From: Bacteroidales bacterium
GTDB taxonomy: Bacteria; Bacteroidota; Bacteroidia; Bacteroidales; UBA12077
NCBI GenBank assembly: GCA_013138975.1
Contig: WTBR01000022.1
Span: 1 to 55,686 of the forward strand
Reading direction: 5' to 3'
Length of the DNA: 55,686 bases
The position numbers and the translations under genes were made by a program. Position 1 is the stretch's first letter; the number at the start of each line of letters is the position of its first letter. This document shows positions 22,319-32,099 of the stretch, one piece after another. Below the pieces are notes generated by a model, which worked only from the letters and a program-made list of their open reading frames with translations, did not search any database and was not told the DNA's origin.

Positions 22319-24259
22319 TCAATTTCTTTGTTGTTTCAATTCCTCAACTTCTTCAGTAAGTTTCTCCCAGTTTTCCATTTCTGCTTCAAGCTTCTTTTTT
22401 AAATCTTCGTACTTTGAAAATAGACTTTGATCATCATTCATTTTTTCAGGATCAGATAAAATATTACTTATTTGTTCCATTTCAAGCTCAATGTTCTCAA
22501 TTTTTGATTCACTTTCTTTAACAACATTCTCTACTTTACGAATTTGCTTTTCAAACTCTTTTCGCTCTAAATAAGATTGCTTACTATCTGAGTTCTTCTT
22601 TACTTTGTTTTGAGATACTTGTTTTTCTTTTCTTTCTATTTCTTTAAGATTCTCCAGTTTTCGTTTCCGAAGGAAATTGTAAATTCCACCAATATGCTCA
22701 CGAACTTTTTTATCTCTAAATTCATATACTTTTTCAACCAAATCATCAAGAAACTCTCTATCGTGCGAAACAAGTATTAATGTTCCTTCATAATCCTTTA
22801 AAGCTTTCTTTAAAACGTCTTTTGAGCGCATATCCAAATGATTAGTGGGCTCATCTAGTACAAGTAGATTGTATGGTTTCAAAAGCAATTTTGCCATCGC
22901 TAATCGCGATCGCTCACCTCCAGATAAAACTTTAACCTTTTTTTCAATATCTTCACCACTAAAAAGGAAAGCTCCCAGGATATCTCTAATTTTAAGTCTT
23001 ACATCACCAACAGCTATATCATCAATTATTTGAAAAACCGTTTTATTCTCCTCTAATAATTCATCCTGATTTTGAGCAAAATATCCTATAGACACATTAT
23101 GCCCAATTTTTAGTTCTCCACTATAATCCAGATCTCCTATAATAATTCTTGAAAGAGTTGATTTTCCTTCGCCATTTCTTCCCACGAAAGCTATTTTCTC
23201 ACCACGTGTAACGGTCATTTCAATATCCTTAAAAACAGTTAAATCTCCATAATTCTTTGTGAGATCTTTTGTTCTAACTGCTAAATCACCTGAACGTGGT
23301 GCAGGTGGAAATTTTATGCTCAAAGTAGCATTGTCTAATTCATCAACTTCAATGCGATCGATTTTGTCGAGCTGTTTAATTCTTGATTGTACCTGAACCG
23401 CCTTTGTAGCTTGATATCTGAATCGCGCAATAAACTCTTCTGTTTCATCAATTAACTTCTTTTGATTTATATAAGCAGCTAATTGTTGTTCTCTGCGTTC
23501 TTTCCTTAATACTTCGTATTTTGAATATGCTACGTTATAATCGTTTATCTTGCCTAACGAAATTTCAACTGTTCTTTTTGTTATATTATCAAGAAATGCT
23601 CTATCGTGAGAAATAAGTACAACTGCTCCGGGATAATCCTTCAAGAAATCCTCAAACCACTGAATAGCCTCAATGTCGAGATGATTTGTTGGCTCATCAA
23701 GCAATAATACTTTGGGTCTTTGTAAAAGGATTTTAGCTAGTTCTATTCGCATACGCCATCCGCCACTAAATTCTGAAGTTTGTCTTTTAAAATCAGTGGT
23801 TTTAAAACCTAATCCCAGCAATGTTTGCTCTATATCAGCATCAATTGATCCCCCTCCAAGTAATTGGTATCTGTCGCTTGCATCAGATAAATCATGAATT
23901 AATTTTAAATATTCTTTCGACTCATAATCTGTTCTATCTGTCAATTGAATATTTATTTCTTTAATTTTCTCATCTAATTGTAATACTTCGGAGAATGCTT
24001 CACGAGATTCATCAAATACATTACGCTGATCTTTAACAATCATATTTTGCGGAAGATATCCCAAGCTAATATCTGAAGGAATAGTAACCGTACCCTTCGT
24101 TGGGGCTTGAATCTTCATAAATATTTTTAATAAAGTAGATTTACCAGCACCGTTTTTCCCAACTAAACCAATTCTATCTTTTGGATTAATTAAAAAAGAT
24201 ACGTTATTAAAAAGTTGGAATCCTCCAAACTCAACAGTTAATTGATTAACAGAAATCAT
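22319..24259 (-). CDS. ABC-F family ATPase (Uup/YdiF-like)
   Basis: The start at 24259 (MISVNQLTVEFGGFQLFNNV) gives the normal ABC-F opening; the longer frame to 24310 adds an unlikely tail. The 646-aa protein has two ABC domains: Walker A GLVGKNGAGKSTLL and FVGRNGEGKSTLSR, signatures FSGGWRMRIELAKILL and LSGGERSRLAMAKLLL, and two Walker B LLLDEPTNHLD-type motifs. A linker between them and a charged coiled-coil C-terminal domain (about 535-646) are as in Uup. No membrane span is present. ABC-F proteins act on the ribosome in translation control or antibiotic protection. Nothing marks this copy as a resistance gene. Confidence 0.92.
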   Translation of the reverse strand: MISVNQLTVEFGGFQLFNNVSFLINPKDRIGLVGKNGAGKSTLLKIFMKIQAPTKGTVTIPSDISLGYLPQNMIVKDQRNVFDESREAFSEVLQLDEKIKEINIQLTDRTDYESKEYLKLIHDLSDASDRYQLLGGGSIDADIEQTLLGLGFKTTDFKRQTSEFSGGWRMRIELAKILLQRPKVLLLDEPTNHLDIEAIQWFEDFLKDYPGAVVLISHDRAFLDNITKRTVEISLGKINDYNVAYSKYEVLRKERREQQLAAYINQKKLIDETEEFIARFRYQATKAVQVQSRIKQLDKIDRIEVDELDNATLSIKFPPAPRSGDLAVRTKDLTKNYGDLTVFKDIEMTVTRGEKIAFVGRNGEGKSTLSRIIIGDLDYSGELKIGHNVSIGYFAQNQDELLEENKTVFQIIDDIAVGDVRLKIRDILGAFLFSGEDIEKKVKVLSGGERSRLAMAKLLLKPYNLLVLDEPTNHLDMRSKDVLKKALKDYEGTLILVSHDREFLDDLVEKVYEFRDKKVREHIGGIYNFLRKRKLENLKEIERKEKQVSQNKVKKNSDSKQSYLERKEFEKQIRKVENVVKESESKIENIELEMEQISNILSDPEKMNDDQSLFSKYEDLKKKLEAEMENWEKLTEEVEELKQQRN

Positions 24260-24527
24260 ATAAATAATTAATTTTCGCAAAGATAGAATTATAAGATAAA
24301 TAGACTTCAATTCTACGAGCTATTTATAAATGTATTTTAATTTTACTCTCTCGATTCAGAAAGCTATTAGATTTTAATTATTAGCTACTAGCAACAAAAC
24401 TATTTGCAATTTATTAGAAAAGTTCAGCCGATTAAACTAAAAAAATCATATTAAAGTATGAAACTTTAAACTTTAAACTATGAACTAAAAACTTTATATA
24501 TCTTTGCCAAAATTTAAATTATTCGAA

Positions 24528-25937
24528 GTGGGAAGAAAAAGACGATCATTACCGTTACTTGAAAAAGTTGTGATTACTAAACTTGCAGCAGAAGGAAAAG
24601 CGATAGCCAAAATTGATGATAAGGTTGTATTTATTACTAAAACTATACCGGGAGACATAGTTGATGCACAGGTAATAAAAAAAAGCAAGAATTTTATGGA
24701 AGCTATTCCCGTTAAGTTTCATAAATATTCGGAGATGAGAATTGATGCTTTTTGCGAACATTTTGGAGCTTGTGGAGGATGTAAATGGCAAAATCTTCCT
24801 TATGACGAACAATTAAAATATAAACACCAACAGGTTATTGATAACTTAGAGCGTATTGCAAAAGTTGAATTACCTGAAATTAATAATATTCTTCCTTCAG
24901 AAAAAACCACATTCTACAGGAATAAACTGGAGTATACTTTTTCTAATAAAAGATGGCTTACGAAAGATGAAATTAATACTGAAGACAATTTAGATAAAAA
25001 AAATGCTCTAGGATTTCATGCGCCAAAAGTTTGGGATAAAATCGTAAATATTAATAAATGTCATTTACAAAAAGAACCTTCAAATACTATTCGACTTGAA
25101 ATAAAAAAATACGCTGATGATAACGATATTTCATACTTTGATATAAGAAAACAAGAAGGATTACTTCGAAATGTAATCATTAGAACATCTACCACAAATG
25201 AACTAATGATTATTGTAGTATTTTATTATGATGATCCTAAAATAATAAATGATTTGTTAGATCATCTTTCGGATAAGTTTAATGAAATCACTTCATTAAT
25301 GTATATAGTAAATTCTAAGGGTAATGATTCCATAACAGATCAAGAAGTGAAATTATTCAAGGGGAACGATTATATTTTCGAGCAAATGGAAGATTTAAAA
25401 TTTAAAATCGGCCCAAAATCATTCTATCAAACAAACTCTGAACAAGCTTATAACTTATATTGTATATCGAGAGATTTTGCTGAATTAACAGGTGCCGAGA
25501 TTGTTTATGATCTTTACACTGGGACAGGAACTATTGCCAATTTTGTAGCAAAAAAAGCGAATAAAGTAATCGGCATTGAATATGTTCCTGAAGCTATTGA
25601 AGATGCAAAAGAGAATTCTAAAATCAATAACATTACGAATACAGATTTCTTTGCGGGTGATATGAAAGATATCTTAACTACACCGTTTATAAAAGAACAT
25701 GGCAATCCTGATGTTATAATAACCGATCCTCCAAGAGCAGGAATGCACAAAGATGTTATTGATTCAATCCTAAATGCAAATCCTAAGAAAATAGTTTATG
25801 TAAGTTGCAATCCTGCAACACAGGCACGAGATATTAATTTATTAGACATTAATTATAAAGTAATAAAAGTTCAGCCTGTTGATATGTTTCCACATACATA
25901 CCATGTTGAAAACATTGTACTTCTAGAGCGAAGGTAA
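24528..25937 (+). CDS. rlmD: RlmD-like 23S rRNA (uracil-C5)-methyltransferase
   Basis: The GTG at 24528 is preferred, because VGRKRRSLPLLEKV matches the usual start of this family (MGRK..PLLEKV); a TTG at 24504 would extend it by eight residues. The 469-aa enzyme has a TRAM domain near 10-65, the iron-sulfur Cys group CEHFGACGGCKWQ, an SAM-binding domain (VYDLYTGTGTIANFVAKKAN), the DPPRAG motif and the nucleophile Cys in VSCNPATQARD. It forms m5U in 23S rRNA. Other subfamily members (RlmC, TrmA) cannot be fully ruled out, but the Fe-S motif fits RlmD. It is a single gene. Confidence 0.85.
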   Translation: MGRKRRSLPLLEKVVITKLAAEGKAIAKIDDKVVFITKTIPGDIVDAQVIKKSKNFMEAIPVKFHKYSEMRIDAFCEHFGACGGCKWQNLPYDEQLKYKHQQVIDNLERIAKVELPEINNILPSEKTTFYRNKLEYTFSNKRWLTKDEINTEDNLDKKNALGFHAPKVWDKIVNINKCHLQKEPSNTIRLEIKKYADDNDISYFDIRKQEGLLRNVIIRTSTTNELMIIVVFYYDDPKIINDLLDHLSDKFNEITSLMYIVNSKGNDSITDQEVKLFKGNDYIFEQMEDLKFKIGPKSFYQTNSEQAYNLYCISRDFAELTGAEIVYDLYTGTGTIANFVAKKANKVIGIEYVPEAIEDAKENSKINNITNTDFFAGDMKDILTTPFIKEHGNPDVIITDPPRAGMHKDVIDSILNANPKKIVYVSCNPATQARDINLLDINYKVIKVQPVDMFPHTYHVENIVLLERR

Positions 25938-26136
25938 ATAACAAGTATTAATCTAATATATAATACAATCGAATAATGAATATTTACATAAAAGTTTTTG
26001 GTGTTTAGAGAATTATGTGTTGCATTTAAACAAACTCCTTTTTCAGTATATATATATATTAATTTTATTCATATATTAGCTGCTATTTTACCAGAATATA
26101 AAATCAATTTAATTTGGCAGCATAGGCTTAAATATA

Positions 26137-27528
26137 ATGATGCAAAATATCTCTAAATCTAATAATAAGGAATATAAAACCTATACTGATCTACTTTTTG
26201 GGAATCGAGGTAGGTATAGTCTGGAACACCGTTTTTTTAACTCAATAAGTCTTTTCTCTGCTTTAACGGCATGTTTTGCAAGCATTATAAATACAGCCTT
26301 ACAGCTTAGTTTTAAACTAACTGTCTTTACGTCTTTTTCAAGCATAATACTTTTTACTTTTTACTTTCTCTCACGAAAAAGAAAACTATTTAAACCTCTT
26401 ATTGCTCCTTTTATAATTTACGTATTAATCATGCTATCCATTGTATGGTTCTTTAATGCCGGCACAGAGGGTCCAGTTATTTTTCTATATTTAGTTCTTT
26501 TAGTATTATCTGTAATTATTACTGAAGATAATAATAGAATTATTGTAATATGTAGTCTTCTGTTAAACTTAGTACTTTTGTTTTACCTTGAAAGACAATA
26601 TCCAAATGTAATTATTCCTTACGGCAGTGAAAGCATAAGATTTTATGATATAACGATTACATTTTTATCTTCAATGGTTCTTATTTATTTTGTAGTTTCA
26701 ATTCTCGTGAAAAGTTATCGTGAAGAAAGAATCATTTCAACTAAGCAACGAGATGAACTTATTTATCAGAAAAATCAGATTACAGACAGTATACAATATG
26801 CTAAAAGTTTACAAACGGGTCTGTTACCGGATGCAAATACATTAAAATCAATTCTCCCAAATCATTTTATATTTTATAAACCTAAAGACATTGTTAGTGG
26901 CGATTTTTATTGGGTACATAAAATCAATGGTTACACCGTTATTGCAGCAGCAGACTGCACAGGCCATGGTGTTCCCGGAGCGTTCATGAGTGTTCTTGGT
27001 ATTTCATTGTTAAATGAAATTTTACGAAGAAAGGAAATCTCAAAAGCGAATCAAGCACTTGAAGTTTTAAGATATGAATTAAAAGCAGCTTTAAATCAAT
27101 CGCAAAAAGATTATTCGCATAACAGTGGTATGGATATTGCGCTTTGTATAATTGATCACAGCAATAAAATTATGCAATATTCTGGTGCTAATGCACCTAT
27201 GTATCTTGTTAGAGATAAAAAACTAATTGAATATAAGCCTACAAGAAACCCAATCGGATTAACTCCTATAGAAATTCCATTTCTAAATAATGAAATTGAA
27301 TATGAAGATAATGATGTTTTTTATTTATTCTCGGATGGCTATGTAGACCAATTCGGTGGTAGCGAAGGCAAAAAATTCCGATCAAGAAGATTTAAACACT
27401 TATTATTAGAAATACATAATAAACCTCTCGAATTCCAAAAAGATCATATTAAATTAAGTTTATTAAAATGGATGGAGAATAAATACGAGCAGGTTGATGA
27501 TATAATGGTATTCGGTTTTAAACCATAA
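26137..27528 (+). CDS. Membrane SpoIIE-type PP2C phosphatase
   Basis: This 463-aa protein has about six membrane spans in residues 30-200 (SLFSALTACFASIINTALQL and onward), a short coiled coil (KQRDELIYQKNQITDSIQYA) and a SpoIIE/PP2C domain: DIVSGDFYWVHKINGYTVIA, then ADCTGHGVPGAFMSVLGISL, and FYLFSDGYVDQFGG with metal-binding Asp residues. Proteins of this type dephosphorylate anti-anti-sigma or other regulatory proteins; the partner is not nearby. Membrane input could be a small molecule or a physical stimulus. It ends before a bidirectional terminator at 27531-27561. Confidence 0.9.
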   Translation: MMQNISKSNNKEYKTYTDLLFGNRGRYSLEHRFFNSISLFSALTACFASIINTALQLSFKLTVFTSFSSIILFTFYFLSRKRKLFKPLIAPFIIYVLIMLSIVWFFNAGTEGPVIFLYLVLLVLSVIITEDNNRIIVICSLLLNLVLLFYLERQYPNVIIPYGSESIRFYDITITFLSSMVLIYFVVSILVKSYREERIISTKQRDELIYQKNQITDSIQYAKSLQTGLLPDANTLKSILPNHFIFYKPKDIVSGDFYWVHKINGYTVIAAADCTGHGVPGAFMSVLGISLLNEILRRKEISKANQALEVLRYELKAALNQSQKDYSHNSGMDIALCIIDHSNKIMQYSGANAPMYLVRDKKLIEYKPTRNPIGLTPIEIPFLNNEIEYEDNDVFYLFSDGYVDQFGGSEGKKFRSRRFKHLLLEIHNKPLEFQKDHIKLSLLKWMENKYEQVDDIMVFGFKP

Positions 27529-27530
27529 AA

Positions 27531-27561
27531 AAATCACTCGCAAAAATTATACGAGTGATTT
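27531..27561. terminator. Bidirectional intrinsic terminator
   Basis: AAATCACTCG (27531-27540) pairs perfectly with CGAGTGATTT (27552-27561) around an 11-nt loop. The A-run on the left gives a T-run on the minus strand. It lies between the convergent SpoIIE-type gene and the AGCS symporter gene. Confidence 0.8.
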
Positions 27562-27584
27562 AATATTTATCCTAATTGTATTTT

Positions 27585-29303
27585 CTATAATTTCTCAGGA
27601 ATTTTTACATCTGGATTTTCAGATTTAAAGTTAACCCAATAATCCCTAATTGTACCTTTAACATCTTTACGTAGCAGTAATAAGCCTAGCAAATTAGGTA
27701 TTGCCATAAATACTACCGTTAACAATGATAAGTTCCAAATTATTGTTGTATCGGTAAATCCTGCAAAGAAAAATCCCACTACATATAGTATTCGATAATA
27801 GACTACATACTTTGATCCAAACAAAAATGTTACAGATCTGTCACCATAGTATGACCATGAAATTGCAGTTGAAAATGCGAATAAAAGCAATCCTATTGAA
27901 ACAATATATTTTCCCCACTCACCAAAAAAACTTCGTGTAAATGCTTTTGCTGTTAGCGGTGCACTATGCAATAATGATTTTCCTTTAAATACCACATCTG
28001 ATTCTCCAATATCTGCATTTCCATTAGTAACATTTACTGTTCCAGTATATGGGTTTTCTTCATATAGTACTTTAATATCTTCTGCGATTGACCTGGCGTG
28101 AATAATTGTTAATTGATTTTGAATTTCTCCATCAATAACTTCTAGTTCACCGTTAAATACTGGTAATAAATCTCCGTTTGTTAAATGGTTAAAAATTGCT
28201 TTTTGATCTGCTTCTACATCACCGTTGTAAGTATCTGCCATAACAATCATATCTGTATTCTGAAATTGGTTATCCAATTTTTCATTCCAGACCCCTGATG
28301 ACAGTAGCACTAAACCTGTAATTGTGCAAATTACAATTGTGTCAATAAAAGGCTCCAGAATCGCAACTAAACCTTCAGAAACTGGTTCTTGTGTGCGTGC
28401 AGCAGCATGTGCAATTGGTGCTGAACCTTGTCCGGCTTCATTTGAAAATAATCCTCGATTAACTCCTTGATTAAACATAAAAGCAAAACTTGCTCCAAGG
28501 AATCCTCCTACTGCAGCTTGTCCACTAAAGATATTAGAAAATATAGCTCCGAATGATGGAATAATATTTTGATAATTTGATATAATTACTGCAAATGCAC
28601 CAATCAGATATATTAAAGCCATACTTGGCACTAACCTTTCGGTCACTTTTGCTATTCTTTTAATTCCTCCAATTATAACAACTGCTAACAATACAGCCAT
28701 TACAGCTCCGGTAATAATTCTTTGAATTCCAAATGTTGCTAATACCGAATCGGTGATACTGTTAATTTGAGGCATACTACCAGATCCAAATGAAGAGAGT
28801 ATTGTTGCTGCTGCAAAAAATATCCCCAGCCATTTACCGGTATTTATTACTTTACCATTTTTTAAATTTATATTAAGCCTCTTTTTCATGTAGTACATTG
28901 GACCACCGGCAACCATTCCTTTCTCATCAAAATCACGGTATTTATGTGATAATGTTACCTCAACAAACTTGGTACACATACCAACAAATGCAGTAACCAA
29001 CATCCAGAATAAGGCCGCAGGTCCTCCCATAAAAATTGCAAACGCTACACCTGCAATATTACCGGTTCCAACAGTTCCTGATAAAGCTGTAGTTAGTGCC
29101 TGAAAGTGAGAAGTATCTCCTTTATCTTCTTTTTTATCGAATTTCCCTTTGACAATTTTTATTGCATGTCCAAAATATCGTATTTGTGGAAATTTAAGAT
29201 AAATAGTAAAAAACAAACCGGTTCCTATTAGAAAAAATACAAACCAAGGATGTCCTCCAAGTATACTGTGTAAATTTTGAAAAAAATGATTTAATTGATT
29301 CAT
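27585..29303 (-). CDS. Sodium:alanine (AGCS) symporter
   Basis: This 572-aa membrane protein belongs to the alanine or glycine:cation symporter family: [20 protein letters not shown], then [20 protein letters not shown] and the signature [20 protein letters not shown], then [10 protein letters not shown]. About ten spans are visible. A hydrophilic insertion between residues about 335 and 445 ([20 protein letters not shown] and onward) makes it longer than the typical 450-500 aa AGCS proteins; such an insertion is seen in some Bacteroidota members. It would import alanine or glycine with Na+. It is a single gene with a terminator on its downstream side. Confidence 0.92.
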   Translation of the reverse strand: MNQLNHFFQNLHSILGGHPWFVFFLIGTGLFFTIYLKFPQIRYFGHAIKIVKGKFDKKEDKGDTSHFQALTTALSGTVGTGNIAGVAFAIFMGGPAALFWMLVTAFVGMCTKFVEVTLSHKYRDFDEKGMVAGGPMYYMKKRLNINLKNGKVINTGKWLGIFFAAATILSSFGSGSMPQINSITDSVLATFGIQRIITGAVMAVLLAVVIIGGIKRIAKVTERLVPSMALIYLIGAFAVIISNYQNIIPSFGAIFSNIFSGQAAVGGFLGASFAFMFNQGVNRGLFSNEAGQGSAPIAHAAARTQEPVSEGLVAILEPFIDTIVICTITGLVLLSSGVWNEKLDNQFQNTDMIVMADTYNGDVEADQKAIFNHLTNGDLLPVFNGELEVIDGEIQNQLTIIHARSIAEDIKVLYEENPYTGTVNVTNGNADIGESDVVFKGKSLLHSAPLTAKAFTRSFFGEWGKYIVSIGLLLFAFSTAISWSYYGDRSVTFLFGSKYVVYYRILYVVGFFFAGFTDTTIIWNLSLLTVVFMAIPNLLGLLLLRKDVKGTIRDYWVNFKSENPDVKIPEKL

Positions 29304-29416
29304 AATAAATAATTTCTTTAGATTAATTTATTGTAACGCTAACAAATGTAATAATATTTGACAAAGTTCAAAATCTGAATTTCTGTTTGTTTGGATAATT
29401 ATTGTTAGAATAAATT

Positions 29417-29446
29417 AAAAAAAAACCCGGATAAAAACATCCGAGC
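29417..29446 (-). terminator. Intrinsic terminator of the ABC exporter operon
   Basis: On the minus strand CTCGGAT and ATCCGGG form a short stem (5 bp plus an outer pair) around a T-rich loop, followed by a run of nine T. It lies downstream of the adaptor gene at 29678 and beyond repeat copy 2. Confidence 0.65.
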
Positions 29447-29463
29447 TTGTAGTAATAGTAAAG

Positions 29464-29596
29464 TCTAATATCCGCAAGTAAATTTTCATTCATTTATTAA
29501 GTAATTAGCCGTGCCACGGTTAACTAATATAGATGACATGAAATTATAATCAAATGCTGATTATTAATAAATCGGTACCACGCTGTACAGATTTAG
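29464..29596. repeat. Dispersed non-coding repeat, copy 2 (uninterrupted)
   Basis: This copy matches 22013-22305 without the 150-bp insertion, including a single TAATTAG at the insertion point. It contains the palindrome-like CCGTGCCACGG. The gap 29304-29677 between the AGCS gene and the adaptor gene holds this repeat and the terminator, and no gene. Confidence 0.75.
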
Positions 29597-29677
29597 GTAA
29601 AGCTTTATTTTTATCTTTATTAACTATACCTGTTTTTCTATTAATTATTACGTTTTTTTAAATCCACCAATCTACTA

Positions 29678-30778
29678 TTATCTTGGATTTTCTATTTCTT
29701 TAATTGTTTGCTTAATGTTATCATCTATGGAAACCCCTTCAAGTATCTGAATATTTATTCCATCAGAAAGTCCTATTTCAACATGTCTTTCTTCAAAAAT
29801 CTGAGGCTCTAGTTCAACTTCAATAAAAGCCGAATCGTTTCTAAATTCTATTAAACTCTCATTAATAGCCAGCACACTATCAAGACGTTCTAATACTATC
29901 TCTGCTGTTGCGCTATATCCTGATCTAATAAAATACTCTTCTTTCAATTCTATTTTTGCTTTTATTTCAAATTTTATGGCTCCATTTTCTTCTATTCCTT
30001 TTGGAGAAATATATTCCAATTTAGAATTGAATTTTTGATTATCGATAGCACCAATCGAAAGAGATAAATTCATTTCTTCGTAGATTTTACCTACTTCAGT
30101 TTCATCAACTGTACCCTCAAAAATCATTTCTCCCATATCGGCTATAAATGCAATTGTTGTACCTGCATTAAATGTATTACTTTCAATAACGGAGTTTCCT
30201 TCTTTAACAGGCACATCGAGCACCATTCCTTCGATAGTTGAACGTATAAGGGTATTCGTTGTTTGCCCCGATTTCTTAGTTACACCTTCCTTAATTAGTT
30301 GCAAATTATCTTCAGCTGTATTTAATTCAGATTTTGCTCTATTTAATGCTATTTCATATGGCTGAAATGCTGCTACAGGAATTACTCCTTGGTCAAATAT
30401 CTTTTTTTGACGATCGTATACTAACTTGGCTTCTTCATGATTAATCCTTGCCTGATCTAAACGCGCCTCGGCATTATTTAAGCTTATCATGTTTGGAATG
30501 ATTCGAACTTTAGCTATTAAATCTCCATTCATAACTACATCACCAGGCTCAATGTATATTTCTTCAATAATTCCTGATACCTGAGGCTTAATTTCAATTT
30601 CTTTACGAGGTACAACCGATCCGGTTGCCACTGTTTTATTCTCTATATTAGTAATAAAAGGTTTTTCTGTAGTAAACGTTTCTGCATTTTTCTTGGATTT
30701 ATTATATAAAAAATATAAGGTGCCCAGAAATATAACTGCTATTAAAATCCAAATAAAAATCTTAAAAAATTTCTTCAT
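29678..30778 (-). CDS. Periplasmic adaptor (MacA/HlyD-like) of an ABC exporter
   Basis: The 366-aa protein has one N-terminal span (IFIWILIAVIFLGTLYFLY), a lipoyl/barrel-sandwich half (VVPRKEIEIKPQVSGIIEEI, then YIEPGDVVMNGDLIAKV), a helical hairpin with coiled-coil character at about 95-165, the second lipoyl half (STIEGMVLDVPVKEGNSVIE) and beta-barrel domains. This order is that of MacA-like adaptors that link an inner-membrane transporter to an outer-membrane channel. It is the last gene of a four-gene operon with two FtsX-like permeases and an ATPase. No outer-membrane channel gene is present nearby. Confidence 0.88.
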   Translation of the reverse strand: MKKFFKIFIWILIAVIFLGTLYFLYNKSKKNAETFTTEKPFITNIENKTVATGSVVPRKEIEIKPQVSGIIEEIYIEPGDVVMNGDLIAKVRIIPNMISLNNAEARLDQARINHEEAKLVYDRQKKIFDQGVIPVAAFQPYEIALNRAKSELNTAEDNLQLIKEGVTKKSGQTTNTLIRSTIEGMVLDVPVKEGNSVIESNTFNAGTTIAFIADMGEMIFEGTVDETEVGKIYEEMNLSLSIGAIDNQKFNSKLEYISPKGIEENGAIKFEIKAKIELKEEYFIRSGYSATAEIVLERLDSVLAINESLIEFRNDSAFIEVELEPQIFEERHVEIGLSDGINIQILEGVSIDDNIKQTIKEIENPR

Positions 30779-30816
30779 TATGCTATTGTTTTTATTATTA
30801 CTATTTTAATTTATTA

Positions 30817-32082
30817 CTAATCGTCTCTCAATGCATCAATAGGTTTAATATTTATTGCTCTTTTAGCAGGTATAAATCCGGCCAAAGCACCGAAAACAAC
30901 TAGTATTAACAATGCCATTAAAGCTACATTAAGGTTAACTCCTGCGTGAGTGAAAAAAGGATTGTCTGACCCTGAACTATTTGCAATTTTTTTTACAAGC
31001 TCTATAACACCAACTCCTATAACTATACCAACATAACCAGAACTAGCGGTTAAGAATATCGCTTCGGTTATAATATTATTCATTATTTTGAATGGAGTCG
31101 CTCCTAATGCTCGTTGTATCCCAATTTCCTTGGTACGTTCTCTAACTACTACGAGCATAATATTACTTACACCAATTACTCCGGCTAATAATGTTGCAGC
31201 TCCTACAATCCATATTAAAATTACAACACTGTTAATCATGTTAAAAAATTTCTTAAACTCTTTAGCTAAATTAAATCCCCCAACAGCTTGATCATCATCA
31301 GGTGCAATTGAATGCCGCCTTCGCAAAAAGATATTTATTTTTTGCTGAACAAGAGCAATATTAGCTTCTTTAACTGCTGTAACAGCACAAAAACCTACTT
31401 CATTTCCTCTATTGTAAACTTTCTGAAAGGTTGTCAATGGTATCACAATGGATCTGTCTTTATCAGAACCTAAACTTATATTACTAGCACCTTTTGTAAG
31501 AACTCCTACAACCTTGAAATAAATTCCATTAATTTTAATATATTCCCCAAGAGGGTTTTCATCTTCTTCAAACAAAACATCTTTAACATGTTTTCCAATA
31601 ACTGCTACTTTTTTATATTCTTTAATATCCACATTATTCACAAATCTTCCATGTGTTATCTTTGAAGGATCAATAAGGTTATATTCTGGAAATGTACCTT
31701 CTACAGAAAAAGCTCCTGTTTTAGTTCCTCTTGTGGCATTATTTGCACCTTCGATACCAAAAGCCCTTAACTTAGGGGCTATAAATTCAATTTCCGGGAA
31801 TTTTTCTCTAATTAACTGTACATCTTCATTCGTAAACATATAGCTTCTATCTCGTGGAAATCCTTTGTAAGCTTTTGTAGTTTGTTGAGGCCATATTAGT
31901 AAACTATTTGTTGCGAAATCTCCAAATCCTTCTTGCATCATGCTCTTAAATCCCATTCCAAAGCCTAACATTACAATTAGCATGAAAATTCCCCAAAAAA
32001 CACCGAATATGGTAAGTGTAGTTCGCATTTTATTATTTTTTAACGAACTGAAAATTTCCTGCCATTTTTCTTTATCGAACAT
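30817..32082 (-). CDS. ABC transporter permease, MacB/FtsX type (second)
   Basis: The 421-aa permease has a first span (MRTTLTIFGVFWGIFMLIVM), a large periplasmic MacB-type domain (about 45-285), and three C-terminal spans with the FtsX signature (GVIGVSNIMLVVVRERTKEI, then GIQRALGATPFKIMNNIITE). It lies 17 nt after the related permease at 32100-33341. Their similarity across the whole length shows a gene duplication, so the transporter may be a heterodimer. Export of a peptide, lipid or drug is possible; the sequence does not show which. Confidence 0.9.
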   Translation of the reverse strand: MFDKEKWQEIFSSLKNNKMRTTLTIFGVFWGIFMLIVMLGFGMGFKSMMQEGFGDFATNSLLIWPQQTTKAYKGFPRDRSYMFTNEDVQLIREKFPEIEFIAPKLRAFGIEGANNATRGTKTGAFSVEGTFPEYNLIDPSKITHGRFVNNVDIKEYKKVAVIGKHVKDVLFEEDENPLGEYIKINGIYFKVVGVLTKGASNISLGSDKDRSIVIPLTTFQKVYNRGNEVGFCAVTAVKEANIALVQQKINIFLRRRHSIAPDDDQAVGGFNLAKEFKKFFNMINSVVILIWIVGAATLLAGVIGVSNIMLVVVRERTKEIGIQRALGATPFKIMNNIITEAIFLTASSGYVGIVIGVGVIELVKKIANSSGSDNPFFTHAGVNLNVALMALLILVVFGALAGFIPAKRAINIKPIDALRDD

Positions 32083-32099
32083 AATGTGATTTATTTTCT

